Assembly: GCF_900114015.1 (NCBI RefSeq)
Contig: NZ_FORN01000006.1
Span: 1 to 64,000 of the forward strand
DNA: 64,000 nt
Direction: 5' to 3'
From: Caulobacter sp. UNC279MFTsu5.1
Lineage (GTDB): Bacteria > Pseudomonadota > Alphaproteobacteria > Caulobacterales > Caulobacteraceae
Position 1 is the first letter of the stretch; every line of letters starts with the position of its first letter. Below, one piece after another: positions 57,434 to 64,000 of the stretch. Both the position numbers and the translations under genes were made by a program. The notes under the pieces are model-generated. The model worked only from the letters and a program-made list of their open reading frames with translations, did no database searches and had not been told where the DNA came from.

Positions 57434-57892
57434 TTAGCCGCCCGGCCGACGCGTGGACGTCTTCAGCATGGCCATGGACTTCTGGTAGAAGCTGACCGCC
57501 GCGTCGTAGTTCATCCGCGCGTCGGTCATCTTGAGCATCTGGTCCTCGAGCGTCACCGAATTGCCGTCGAGGGTGGTCTCGCTGTCCGGACCTTCCGGCG
57601 CGCGCCACGGGCTGACCGGCCTGGACGGCGCCATGTGGGCGGCGCTGGTGGCCATCATCTGCACGCCGTTGGTCGCGGTCGGGGACACCGGCCCGCCGCG
57701 ATAGGGCTGGCCCGCCGCCTGCTGGTCCAGCGTCGCCTTGAAGCTGTAGGCCTTCAGGTCGCGCGGCTGGTAGTCGGGCGTGTCGGCGTTGGCGACGTTC
57801 TGCGCGATGACCTTCTGCCGCTGGGACAGATAGCCCATGCGGTTCTTCAGCATCGCGAAAAGGGGAATGTCGTCGGGACCCATGCCGGTCAT
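57434..57892 (-). CDS. flgB: Flagellar proximal rod protein FlgB
   Basis: A 152-residue rod protein. Conserved blocks are LFAMLKNRMGYLSQRQKVIAQNVANADTPDYQPRDL at about 11-45 and the C-terminal LEDQMLKMTDARMNYDAAVSFYQKSMAMLKTS. First gene of the operon. The ATG at 57892 is used; Met4 is an alternative. Sixteen bases before it lies a perfect TTAA-N7-TTAA site, shared with the divergent fliO-fliP operon. Confidence 0.96.
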   Translation of the reverse strand: MTGMGPDDIPLFAMLKNRMGYLSQRQKVIAQNVANADTPDYQPRDLKAYSFKATLDQQAAGQPYRGGPVSPTATNGVQMMATSAAHMAPSRPVSPWRAPEGPDSETTLDGNSVTLEDQMLKMTDARMNYDAAVSFYQKSMAMLKTSTRRPGG

Positions 57893-57907
57893 GGTGAAGA
57901 AACAGGG

Positions 57908-57922
57908 TTAATCGGCCATTAA
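57908..57922. promoter_or_regulatory. CtrA box between flgB and fliO
   Basis: TTAA-TCGGCCA-TTAA is an exact match to the Caulobacter CtrA recognition sequence and is nearly symmetrical. It lies 16-30 bases before flgB and about 110 bases before fliO. A GACTC (CcrM) site follows at 57983. Confidence 0.85.
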
Positions 57923-58029
57923 GGACCGTGGGGCACATCAGGGGTGCGGCCCTGCGCCGCGCCCTGCGCTATCCTCGTCCCCGACTCGCTTTTCTCCCCC
58001 GTTTCCAGCCCCTCCTTCGACCAGGCGTC

Positions 58030-58374
58030 ATGGACATCTTCCTACTGATCCGCGCCGTCGCCGCCCTGGCCATCACCCTGGGCCTGGTCGGGCTGGCCGC
58101 GGTGGCCCTGCGCAAGTTCGGACCCGACGCCCTGTCGCGCCTGACCGCCCTGCGCAAGGATCGCCGCCTGCAGGTGGTCGAGACCCTGGTGCTGGATCCC
58201 ACCCGCCGCCTCGTGCTGTTCACCCTGGACGGCGAGGAGCGCCTGCTGATGCTGGGCGAGGGCCAGCTTCTGGACTGGGCTCCCGGGAAAGCCAGGCCGG
58301 CGGCGCCGTCCAAGCCCTCGCCCTCGCCCCCGCCCAAAGCCTCGTCGAAGTCCTCTGCGGAGACCGTGGTCTGA
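58030..58374 (+). CDS. fliO: Flagellar export chaperone/assembly protein FliO
   Basis: A 114-residue protein: one membrane helix (FLLIRAVAALAITLGLVGLAAVAL, residues 3-26), then a basic cytoplasmic domain with LQVVETLVLDPTRRLVLFTLDGEERLLMLG, the SpoIIIJ-like FliO core, and a Pro/Lys/Ser tail. ATG at 58030 is chosen over an upstream codon within the promoter. The stop overlaps the fliP start by one base (TGATG). FliO helps assemble the FliP ring. Confidence 0.92.
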   Translation: MDIFLLIRAVAALAITLGLVGLAAVALRKFGPDALSRLTALRKDRRLQVVETLVLDPTRRLVLFTLDGEERLLMLGEGQLLDWAPGKARPAAPSKPSPSPPPKASSKSSAETVV

Positions 58375-59174
58375 TGCGCGGCCTGCTCAAGCTGATCACC
58401 GGCGCCGATCCCAAGGACCTTCGCCAGGCCGCGGTCATCTCGATCCTGGCCGGGCTGGCCACCGTGCTCGGCCCGGCGGCGGCCACGGCCCAGTCGGCGA
58501 TCAATGTCGACCTGGGCACCGGCGCGGGCCTGTCCGAGCGCGTGGTCCAGATGGTGGGCCTGCTGACCGTGCTCAGCCTGGCCCCGTCGATCGTGATCAT
58601 GACCACCTCGTTCGTGCGGATCGTGGTGGTGCTGGGCCTGTTGCGCACCGCCATCGGCGTCCAGCAGAGCCCGCCCACCCCGGTGCTGATCAGCCTGGCG
58701 CTGTTCCTGACCGCCATCGTCATGGGCCCGACCTTCGAGCAGTCGTACGACGCCGGGGTCAAGCCGCTGCTCGACAAGCAGATCGAGATGCCCGAGGCCT
58801 TCGACGCCGCCGCCCAGCCGGTCAAGGTGTTCATGCTGCGCCAGGTCGACCAGGACGACCTGGCCCTGTTCATCCGCCTGTCGAAGATCGAAAAGCCCAA
58901 GACCGCCGTCGACACGCCGCTGAAGGTGGTGACGCCGGCCTTCATGATCTCGGAGCTGAAGCGCGCGTTCGAGATCGGCTTTTTGCTGTTCATCCCGTTC
59001 CTGGTCATCGACCTGGTGGTCGCCAGCGTGCTGATGAGCATGGGCATGATGATGCTGCCGCCGGCGACGGTCAGCCTGCCGTTCAAGCTGATCTTCTTCG
59101 TGCTGGTGGACGGCTGGCGGCTGGTGGCCGGCAGCTTGGTCGAGAGCTTCCAACGGGGGTCCGGGAGCGGCTAG
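58374..59174 (+). CDS. fliP: Flagellar export gate protein FliP
   Basis: A 266-residue protein with a signal-like N-terminus (AAVISILAGLATVLGPAAATAQ) and four membrane helices. Family signatures are LAPSIVIMTTSFVRIVVVLGLLRTAIG (residues 70-96), the PTPVLISLALFLT block, FEQSYDAGVKPLLD and TPAFMISELKRAFEIGFLLFIPFLVIDLVVASVLMSMGMMMLPP. It forms the pentameric core of the export gate with FliQ and FliR. Start overlaps fliO. Confidence 0.97.
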   Translation: MRGLLKLITGADPKDLRQAAVISILAGLATVLGPAAATAQSAINVDLGTGAGLSERVVQMVGLLTVLSLAPSIVIMTTSFVRIVVVLGLLRTAIGVQQSPPTPVLISLALFLTAIVMGPTFEQSYDAGVKPLLDKQIEMPEAFDAAAQPVKVFMLRQVDQDDLALFIRLSKIEKPKTAVDTPLKVVTPAFMISELKRAFEIGFLLFIPFLVIDLVVASVLMSMGMMMLPPATVSLPFKLIFFVLVDGWRLVAGSLVESFQRGSGSG

Positions 59175-59187
59175 AGCGCTTTCGAGC

Positions 59188-59203
59188 AAAGTGGAAACCG
59201 GTT
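59188..59203. repeat. AAAGTGG-ACCGGTT repeat core, copy 2
   Basis: AAAGTGGAAACCGGTT after the fliP stop matches 5100-5115 except for one base. Flanking CTAGAGCGCTTTCGAGC and TTCGCGCGAAG resemble a repeat common downstream of alphaproteobacterial genes. Confidence 0.65.
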
Positions 59204-59256
59204 CGCGCGAAGAAGGCGCGTCAACCGGGGAATCTAGAGAAGAAGAACGAACAACG

Positions 59257-60168
59257 ATGGGTGTTTTCGTACTGGGGTCGATCAATCTGGACGCCGTGGC
59301 GCGGGTCGACGACCTGCCGCGGCCGGGCGAGACCGTGGCCGGCATCTCGCTGGAGCTGTTCCCCGGCGGCAAGGGCGCCAACCAGGCCGTCGCCGCCGCC
59401 CGCTTCGGCGCCCCGACCCGCCTGATGGGCGCGGTCGGCAAGGAGGACAGCGGCCCCAGCCTGAAGGCCAAGCTGGCCGGCTACGGCGTGCAGGTCTCCG
59501 ACGTCGCCGAGCTGCCCTCGATCCCGACCGGCCAGGCCCACGTCTGGGTCTCGTCCAGCGGCGAGAACATGATCGTCGTCACCAGCGGCGCCAACGCCAC
59601 CCTCTCGCCCCAGCACGTGGCCGCCACGCCGCTGGAGGGCCAGCGCGTGCTGCTGTGCCAGCTGGAGACCCCCGCCCCGGCCATCGAGGCCCTGTTCCGG
59701 GCCGGCGTCGCCAAGGGCGCGCTGCGGATCCTGAACGCCGCCCCCGCCCTGCCCCAGGGCGCGGCCCTGTTCCCGCTGACCGACATCCTGATCCTCAACC
59801 AGACCGAACTGGCCACCTACGCCCGGCTGGACTACGAGCCCTCGCGCCTGGAAGAGGTCAGCCGCGTCGCCCGCAAGCTGATGAGCCGGCCGGACCAGAC
59901 GGTGATCGTCACCCTCGGCGCGGCCGGCGTGGCCGCCGTGCGCCGCGACGAGGCCTTCCTGGTCGAGGGCCGCAGGGTCAAGGCGGTCGACACCACCGGG
60001 GCGGGCGACTGCTTCTGCGGCGTCCTGGCCGCCTGCCTCTCCGCGGGCATGGACCTGCGCGAGGCCGTCGAGCACGCCAACGCGGCGGCGGCCCTGTCGG
60101 TGCAGAAGCCGGGCGCGGTGCCGTCGATGCCGAGCCGGCGCGAGGTGGAGCAGTTCCTGGAGGGGTGA
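59257..60168 (+). CDS. PfkB-family sugar kinase (ribokinase-like)
   Basis: A 303-residue kinase. It starts MGVFVLGSINLDAVARVDDLPRPGET with the first PfkB signature GGKGANQAVAAARFGA at about 38-53. The second signature DTTGAGDCFCGVLAA holds the catalytic Asp (about residue 251). NQTELATYARL and VIVTLGAAGVAAV are also typical. ATG at 59257 gives the canonical N-terminus; an in-frame codon 22 residues upstream runs through a repeat. It follows fliP after 82 bases and abuts the convergent PAS gene (stops adjacent). Closest to ribokinase, but no ribose transport genes are present. Confidence 0.9.
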   Translation: MGVFVLGSINLDAVARVDDLPRPGETVAGISLELFPGGKGANQAVAAARFGAPTRLMGAVGKEDSGPSLKAKLAGYGVQVSDVAELPSIPTGQAHVWVSSSGENMIVVTSGANATLSPQHVAATPLEGQRVLLCQLETPAPAIEALFRAGVAKGALRILNAAPALPQGAALFPLTDILILNQTELATYARLDYEPSRLEEVSRVARKLMSRPDQTVIVTLGAAGVAAVRRDEAFLVEGRRVKAVDTTGAGDCFCGVLAACLSAGMDLREAVEHANAAAALSVQKPGAVPSMPSRREVEQFLEG

Positions 60169-60669
60169 TCAGGCGGCGCGGATGCCGCTGTGCTGGTCGG
60201 CGGCCTGGGCCCCGACCACGGCGTCGTAGCCGAGGATCATGTCGACGTCCCGGCCGTTGCTGGCCAGGGGCAGGCGCAGCCACAGGATCGACATGTGCGG
60301 CGAGCCCTTCCAGGCCAGGCTGTGCACGCCCACGCCCGGGCGGCGCTCGGTGACGACCTTGCCCAGCTCGCGGCGCCAGTATTCGACGGCGGCGCTGTTG
60401 TAGACGTCCTCCAGCGTGCGGCCGGTGATCTCGCGGCCATAGACCGAATAGAGCCCGGTGCCGGCCAGCCGCAGGCGGTAGTCGATCGCCTCGTCCGGGC
60501 CGCGCCGGACGTCGATCAGGCTGACGGTCGGCAGCATGCGCTTGATGCCCGAAGGGTGCAGGTCGACGCGCGACGGGAGGCTAGCCCCCCGACGGAGGGA
60601 CGCCCAGTAGGCGAACATCTCCTGGTGAGCGCGGGCCGCCGTGGCCGATGCGCTCAGCTGCGCGTTCAT
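60169..60669 (-). CDS. mopJ: Single-domain PAS protein, probable MopJ
   Basis: A 166-residue protein consisting of one PAS_5 (DUF1457) domain: ASLRRGASLPSRVDLHPSGIKRMLPTVSLIDVRR, DYRLRLAGTGLYSVYGREITGRTLEDV and SILWLRLPLASNGRDVDMILGYD. In C. crescentus the single-domain PAS protein MopJ, which modulates the CtrA pathway from the poles, is encoded (as I recall) between mucR2 and fliP, the same setting as here. ATG at 60669 has AAGGA nine bases upstream; a GTG 14 codons earlier lacks one. Five GANTC sites lie immediately upstream. Family call is firm; MopJ identity rests on synteny and size. Confidence 0.78.
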   Translation of the reverse strand: MNAQLSASATAARAHQEMFAYWASLRRGASLPSRVDLHPSGIKRMLPTVSLIDVRRGPDEAIDYRLRLAGTGLYSVYGREITGRTLEDVYNSAAVEYWRRELGKVVTERRPGVGVHSLAWKGSPHMSILWLRLPLASNGRDVDMILGYDAVVGAQAADQHSGIRAA

Positions 60670-60674
60670 CTTCA

Positions 60675-60779
60675 GATTCCTTAACAAGCCGTTGGAATCA
60701 CGACGATTCACTATGTCTTAAGGACCGAATCGCCGCCAGTGAAAATCACGGCCTACGCTTAAGTTTGTTGAGGTGAGTC
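60675..60779. promoter_or_regulatory. Dense GANTC (CcrM methylation) cluster upstream of the PAS gene
   Basis: GANTC occurs at 60675, 60695, 60705, 60727 and 60775, five sites in 105 bases, where well under one is expected by chance at this base composition. TTAAC at 60681 and CTTAAG at 60717 and 60758 are possible CtrA half-sites. Suggests methylation-dependent (CcrM/GcrA) promoter control. Confidence 0.75.
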
Positions 60780-60961
60780 AATCCGCAAGCGAAACGTTCG
60801 GCGCGAAATCGCGATGCCGGAAAGTGGGCGCGAACGGCGCAAGCGATTGTTTGAGTTAAGGTTAATGAACGCTCAGACTCAGATTTTTCGACGCCCGCGG
60901 ACCGGTCGGAGGACCCAAATGCGGCCCTGCCGGCGCGTCTGTTTTTCGGCCGTCTCGACGC

Positions 60962-60982
60962 CGCCCGGGTGCAACCCGGGCG
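60962..60982. repeat. 9-bp perfect hairpin upstream of the dehydrogenase
   Basis: CGCCCGGGT (60962-60970) pairs with 60974-60982 around a 3-base loop. It lies 146 bases before the dehydrogenase start and may be a leader hairpin or terminator. Other open frames in 60712-61127 look like chance frames. Confidence 0.5.
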
Positions 60983-61127
60983 ACGCGAACGGCCTGAACG
61001 CGCCCTCGCCGCATGCTATGGTCCGGCGGAGACCGTCAGAGGATCCGGAGCCGCCGATGCCGAAACCCGCGCCGATCGCCCTCGCATGCCCGGACCTGGC
61101 CCTGGCGGTCGCCGGTTGAGCGCGGCC

Positions 61128-62147
61128 ATGCGCGTGGCGGTCTTCTCGACCAAGGCCTATGACCGCCGCTTCCTGGACGCGGCCAATCGCGGCTTGGGTC
61201 ACCGGATCGACTATTTCGAGGCCCGGCTCGAGGCCAGCACGGCCGCCCTGGCCGAAGGCTTCCCCGCCGTGTGCGTGTTCGTGAACGATCGCCTGGACGC
61301 GGCGACCCTGGAAGCGCTGGCCAGGGGCGGGACCCGGCTCGTGGCCCTGCGCTGCGCCGGCTACAACAATGTCGACCTGGACGCCGCCGAGCGCCTGGGC
61401 GTCGCCGTCGTGCGGGTTCCCGCCTATTCGCCCGAGGCGGTGGCCGAGTTCACGATCGGCCTGATCCTGGCCCTGGACCGCAACATCCCCCGCGCCTGGA
61501 ACCGGGTCCGCGAGAACAACTTCGCCCTGGACGGCCTGATCGGCCGCAATCTTTCCGGCCGGCGGGTCGGGGTGGTCGGCACGGGCCGCATCGGCGCCCT
61601 GGTCGCCCGGACCCTGCGCCTGGGCTTCGGCTGCCAGGTGCTGGCCAGCGACCTGGTCGAGGATCCCGACCTTGTCGCGATCGGCGTGCGCTACGGCCCC
61701 GTCGACGACCTGCTGAGGGAGGTCGACCTGATCACCTTGCACTGCCCGCTGACGCCGCAAACGCGCCACCTGATCAACAGGGACCGGCTGACCGCCGCGC
61801 GGCCGGGCGTGATAGTTGTCAACACCAGCCGCGGGGCGCTGATCGACACGGCGGCGCTGATCGAAGGCCTGAAGTCGCGCCAGGTCGGCGGCGTCGCCCT
61901 GGACGTCTACGAACAGGAGGCCGACCTGTTCTTCGAGGACCTCTCGAACGAGATCATCCAGGACGATGTCTTCCAGCGCCTGCTGACCTTCCCCAACGTC
62001 CTGGTCACCGGGCACCAAGCCTTCCTGACCGAGGAGGCGCTGTCGGCGATCGCCGAGGCCACCCTGGCCAGCGTTGCCGAAGCCGAGGCCGGCGCGCCCC
62101 TGACCCGCCAGGTCACCGCCCGGCAGGTGCGTGGAGACGGCCGCTAG
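61128..62147 (+). CDS. ldhA: D-2-hydroxyacid dehydrogenase (D-lactate dehydrogenase type)
   Basis: A 339-residue NAD-dependent enzyme. It starts [20 protein letters not shown] as in LdhA. The substrate loop [19 protein letters not shown], the nucleotide-binding [13 protein letters not shown] near 148, catalytic Arg in [19 protein letters not shown] near 232, Glu in [22 protein letters not shown] and His in [16 protein letters not shown] are intact. The [10 protein letters not shown] insert is typical of fermentative D-lactate dehydrogenase, reducing pyruvate to D-lactate. ATG start. Its stop overlaps the convergent mucR stop by four bases. Confidence 0.92.
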   Translation: MRVAVFSTKAYDRRFLDAANRGLGHRIDYFEARLEASTAALAEGFPAVCVFVNDRLDAATLEALARGGTRLVALRCAGYNNVDLDAAERLGVAVVRVPAYSPEAVAEFTIGLILALDRNIPRAWNRVRENNFALDGLIGRNLSGRRVGVVGTGRIGALVARTLRLGFGCQVLASDLVEDPDLVAIGVRYGPVDDLLREVDLITLHCPLTPQTRHLINRDRLTAARPGVIVVNTSRGALIDTAALIEGLKSRQVGGVALDVYEQEADLFFEDLSNEIIQDDVFQRLLTFPNVLVTGHQAFLTEEALSAIAEATLASVAEAEAGAPLTRQVTARQVRGDGR

Positions 62148-62566
62148 CCGCCGCGTCCCCGGCGCGCCGGTTTGCGGCCGCCCTGCCCCAGCCCCATCTG
62201 CTTGGCGAGATCCGACCGCGCCTGGGCGTAGTTCGGCGCCACCATCGGATAGTCCTTCGGCAGGTCCCAGCGGGCGCGGTACTGCTCGGGGCTCATGTCG
62301 TACTTGGTGCGCAGGTGGCGCTTCAGCGACTTGAACTTCCGGCCGTCCTCCAGGCAGATCAGGTAGTCCGGCGTGATCGACCGACGGATCGAGACGGCCG
62401 GTTCCCGGCTGGTCTCGCCGGCCTCGTCCGAGGTTCCGACCGTCGCGAGCGCCTGGTGCACGCTGCGGATCAGGGCGGGCACGTCGGCCGCGGCGATGGT
62501 GTTGCCGCCAACATAGGCGGCGACGAGGCCGGCCGTGACTTCAATAAGGTCTGAATTCTGGTCCAT
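62144..62566 (-). CDS. mucR: Ros/MucR-family transcriptional regulator (probably MucR2)
   Basis: A 140-residue regulator. The N-terminal 60 residues form the oligomerisation region ([27 protein letters not shown]). The DNA-binding domain is the Ros/MucR zinc finger region at about 78-120 ([47 protein letters not shown]), with one Cys of the classical pair replaced by Asp and the second His by Lys-Tyr, as often in caulobacterial MucR. In Caulobacter MucR1/2 repress S-phase and promoter sets shared with CtrA and SciP. ATG at 62566 is chosen; a longer frame runs into AT-rich promoter DNA, a likely autoregulatory target. Confidence 0.92.
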   Translation of the reverse strand: MDQNSDLIEVTAGLVAAYVGGNTIAAADVPALIRSVHQALATVGTSDEAGETSREPAVSIRRSITPDYLICLEDGRKFKSLKRHLRTKYDMSPEQYRARWDLPKDYPMVAPNYAQARSDLAKQMGLGQGGRKPARRGRGG

Positions 62567-62793
62567 TGTCTTGTCTTCCCCCGACTCATACTGGTCCCAT
62601 AGGAACCAATTCAGTCTCGAATAGCAGATTATTACATGCTCGCAAACATAGACGTGCGGGTATCTACCATTCAAGGTAGCCGATGGACTGGCCTGACCAT
62701 GCCGCCATACAGCCTTCAGTTGATAGAAATCTCTGTTTTAGCTCCCACACAGCCGGGCAGTCTTCGTCGAACACATTCAACGACTGCGGTCGA
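62567..62793. promoter_or_regulatory. AT-rich mucR promoter region
   Basis: The 227 bases between mucR and the DUF2336 gene are AT-rich for this genome (for example CAGATTATTACATGCTCGCA) and include a GACTC (CcrM) site near 62581. MucR proteins bind AT-rich DNA and commonly repress themselves. No gene is supported here. Confidence 0.5.
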
Positions 62794-64000
62794 CTAGCGT
62801 GCGAAATCGCGCGAAAGCGCCAGCATGGCGGCGCGCTGCGGCACCGAATACTCGTCCACCGCCGCCTCGTCGCCCTCGCGGATGGCCTTCAGCAGGGCCG
62901 GGGTCATGGCCGAGGACAGCGACCAGTTCCAGTAGCGCAGCATGGTCTGGGCGCGGTCGACGGCGATGGTGTCGAAGGCGGTCAGCACGCGCTCCAGGCC
63001 GGGCGCCGGCGCGCCCGAGGCGTCGGTCTCGGGCCGGCGGAGCCCGCGCCACAAGGCCCGCACGGCGCCCCGCGGCAGGCCGGTGGCCTTGCACAGGATC
63101 GCCAGCGGCTCGCCGCCCGGATCGGTGAAGATCTTGGCCCCGGTCATCGGCTTCAGGCCCGACAGGTACGAGATCTCCTCGGCCGTCTCGCGGGTCATGC
63201 CGTTCTGGGCCGCGGCGATGGCGTCCTCGAGGCTGTCGTAGGGGCTCTTGGCGATGGCGGCGCGATTTCGCTGACGCCGTTCAATGAACTGCAACGCCTT
63301 GCGCGACAGCGGATCCTGCCAGCCCTCGGCCGAGGCCAGGGGAAACACGTCGCCGACAGCGTCCTGCAGGATCTCGCGCGACACGGCGAAGCGCTGCAGG
63401 ATCGTGCGCCGCGCCTCGGCGTCCGACCACCAGAACATCACATAGGCGTGGCTGGGCCGCAGCTCGGCGCGCTTGAGCAGCAGGGGAATCAGCTGGGGAT
63501 TGTCCCGCGAGGAGGCGACGATGTTCTCCAGCCCCTGGTGACTGAACCGCACCAGGTCGTTCTTCAGCAACGTCTCGATGACCGCCGTCTCGTCCATGTC
63601 GACCAGGGCGTCGGCCACCACCTCGCTGACGCCGCGACGCTGGGCGATCAGGCGGCGATGGTCCTGGGTGCTGTGGTAGAGGCAGTTGATCAGGTCGGCG
63701 TCGCTGAGGTTCGGCGAGTGCTCCAGCAGGGCGCGAGCCACGGGCAGTTCGTCGCGCAGCAGCAGGCGCACCAGCACCCCGGGCATCTCGGTCAGGTTGG
63801 CCAGGCGCCGGGCCACCTTCTCGCGCTCGCCCACCACCGCGTCGCGCAGCATCTCGACCAGCAGGTCGGCGGTCATCGCCCGCTCGAAGGCGTTGATGCG
63901 GCTGGCCGGCAGGCAGACCACGTCGGCCAGCCGCTTGAGCAGGGCGGCGCGCGAACGCGGCGTGGCGGCCGGTTCGGGCTGGGGACTGGCGAAGGGCGCG
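62794..64000 (-). CDS. DUF2336 domain protein, cut at the window edge
   Basis: At least 400 residues are visible; the frame stays open to base 64000 and reads plausible protein (ALLKRLADVVCLPASRINAF), so the start lies outside. The body is a DUF2336 domain of HEAT-like helices: MTADLLVEMLRDAVVGEREKVARRLANL, LVRFSHQGLENIVASSRDNPQLIPLLLKRAEL, MFWWSDAEARRTILQRFAVSREIL. DUF2336 proteins are abundant in caulobacters and other alphaproteobacteria, sometimes fused to signalling domains; function unknown. A GTG at 63921 would give 375 residues but cuts the conserved N-terminal helix, so it is not taken as the start. Confidence 0.88.
   Translation of the reverse strand, partial: APFASPQPEPAATPRSRAALLKRLADVVCLPASRINAFERAMTADLLVEMLRDAVVGEREKVARRLANLTEMPGVLVRLLLRDELPVARALLEHSPNLSDADLINCLYHSTQDHRRLIAQRRGVSEVVADALVDMDETAVIETLLKNDLVRFSHQGLENIVASSRDNPQLIPLLLKRAELRPSHAYVMFWWSDAEARRTILQRFAVSREILQDAVGDVFPLASAEGWQDPLSRKALQFIERRQRNRAAIAKSPYDSLEDAIAAAQNGMTRETAEEISYLSGLKPMTGAKIFTDPGGEPLAILCKATGLPRGAVRALWRGLRRPETDASGAPAPGLERVLTAFDTIAVDRAQTMLRYWNWSLSSAMTPALLKAIREGDEAAVDEYSVPQRAAMLALSRDFAR

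Noticed and set aside
60814..61119. A 101-codon frame before the dehydrogenase
   Set aside because: It crosses a GC-rich hairpin, is Arg/Pro-rich without recognisable features, and lacks a good ribosome binding site.

Overview
The window looks like the chromosome of a Caulobacter species or a close caulobacterial relative (Alphaproteobacteria). DNA is very GC-rich, and the gene content is diagnostic: the cell-cycle kinase cckA beside fliQ-fliR-flhB, a flgB-flgC-fliE / fliO-fliP flagellar block, a Ros/MucR regulator next to a single-domain PAS protein (probably MopJ), large TonB-dependent receptors, recA with an alphaproteobacterial GTTC-N7-GTTC SOS box, CtrA-type TTAA-N7-TTAA boxes and clusters of GANTC (CcrM) sites. 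I see no rRNA, tRNA, CRISPR array, insertion sequence or prophage.

Layout. 1-3.2 kb: no gene up to 498, then an ECF42-type sigma factor with its DGPF/YCII partner and a very short trimeric-autotransporter-like protein. 3.2-7.5 kb: a six-gene envelope-stress module equivalent to E. coli yjfIJKLMC (DUF2170, PspA-like, glutathionylspermidine-synthase-like, DUF2491, DUF350, DUF1190), split into two divergent arms. 7.6-12.2 kb: OmpR-type regulator, LysM-FecR exported protein and CHASE2 histidine kinase in one tight operon. 12.3-14.2 kb: exported methyltransferase, lipoprotein and two coupled small genes. 14.3-20 kb: ethanolamine-type permease; a GbsR/MarR regulator with two look-alike palindromes controlling itself and a DUF4166 / membrane-SDR pair; a retropepsin-like exported protease. 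20-26 kb: alaS, recA and an EAL phosphodiesterase. 26-29 kb: DUF885 peptidase, NTF2-like protein and GNAT enzyme. 29.4-34.7 kb: cckA, a MarR regulator with a 35-bp palindrome and a divergent membrane protein, then flhB-fliR-fliQ. 34.7-38.7 kb: serine hydrolase, then a periplasmic amine oxidase - cytochrome c - RidA set. 39-49 kb: two tandem TonB-dependent receptors, a GH20 hexosaminidase, an alkaline phosphatase and a VOC protein. 49.4-53 kb: Lrp-type regulator and a quaternary-amine ABC transporter with fused permease and binding protein. 53-56.4 kb: a BLUF photosensor and an RTX/FG-GAP protein in a more AT-rich patch that looks acquired. 56.7-64 kb: flagellar block, PfkB sugar kinase, PAS protein (MopJ-like), D-2-hydroxyacid dehydrogenase, MucR and a DUF2336 protein cut by the window end.

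How they work together. Flagellar export genes (FliOPQR-FlhB), proximal rod genes (FlgB, FlgC, FliE), CckA and the MucR/MopJ pair all belong to the Caulobacter cell-cycle/motility network, and CtrA-like boxes and GANTC sites sit where that network predicts. The rest is accessory: envelope stress, nutrient uptake, amine metabolism and several small self-contained regulator-target modules. Intergenic gaps carry at least three families of dispersed palindromic repeats plus several clear hairpin terminators.
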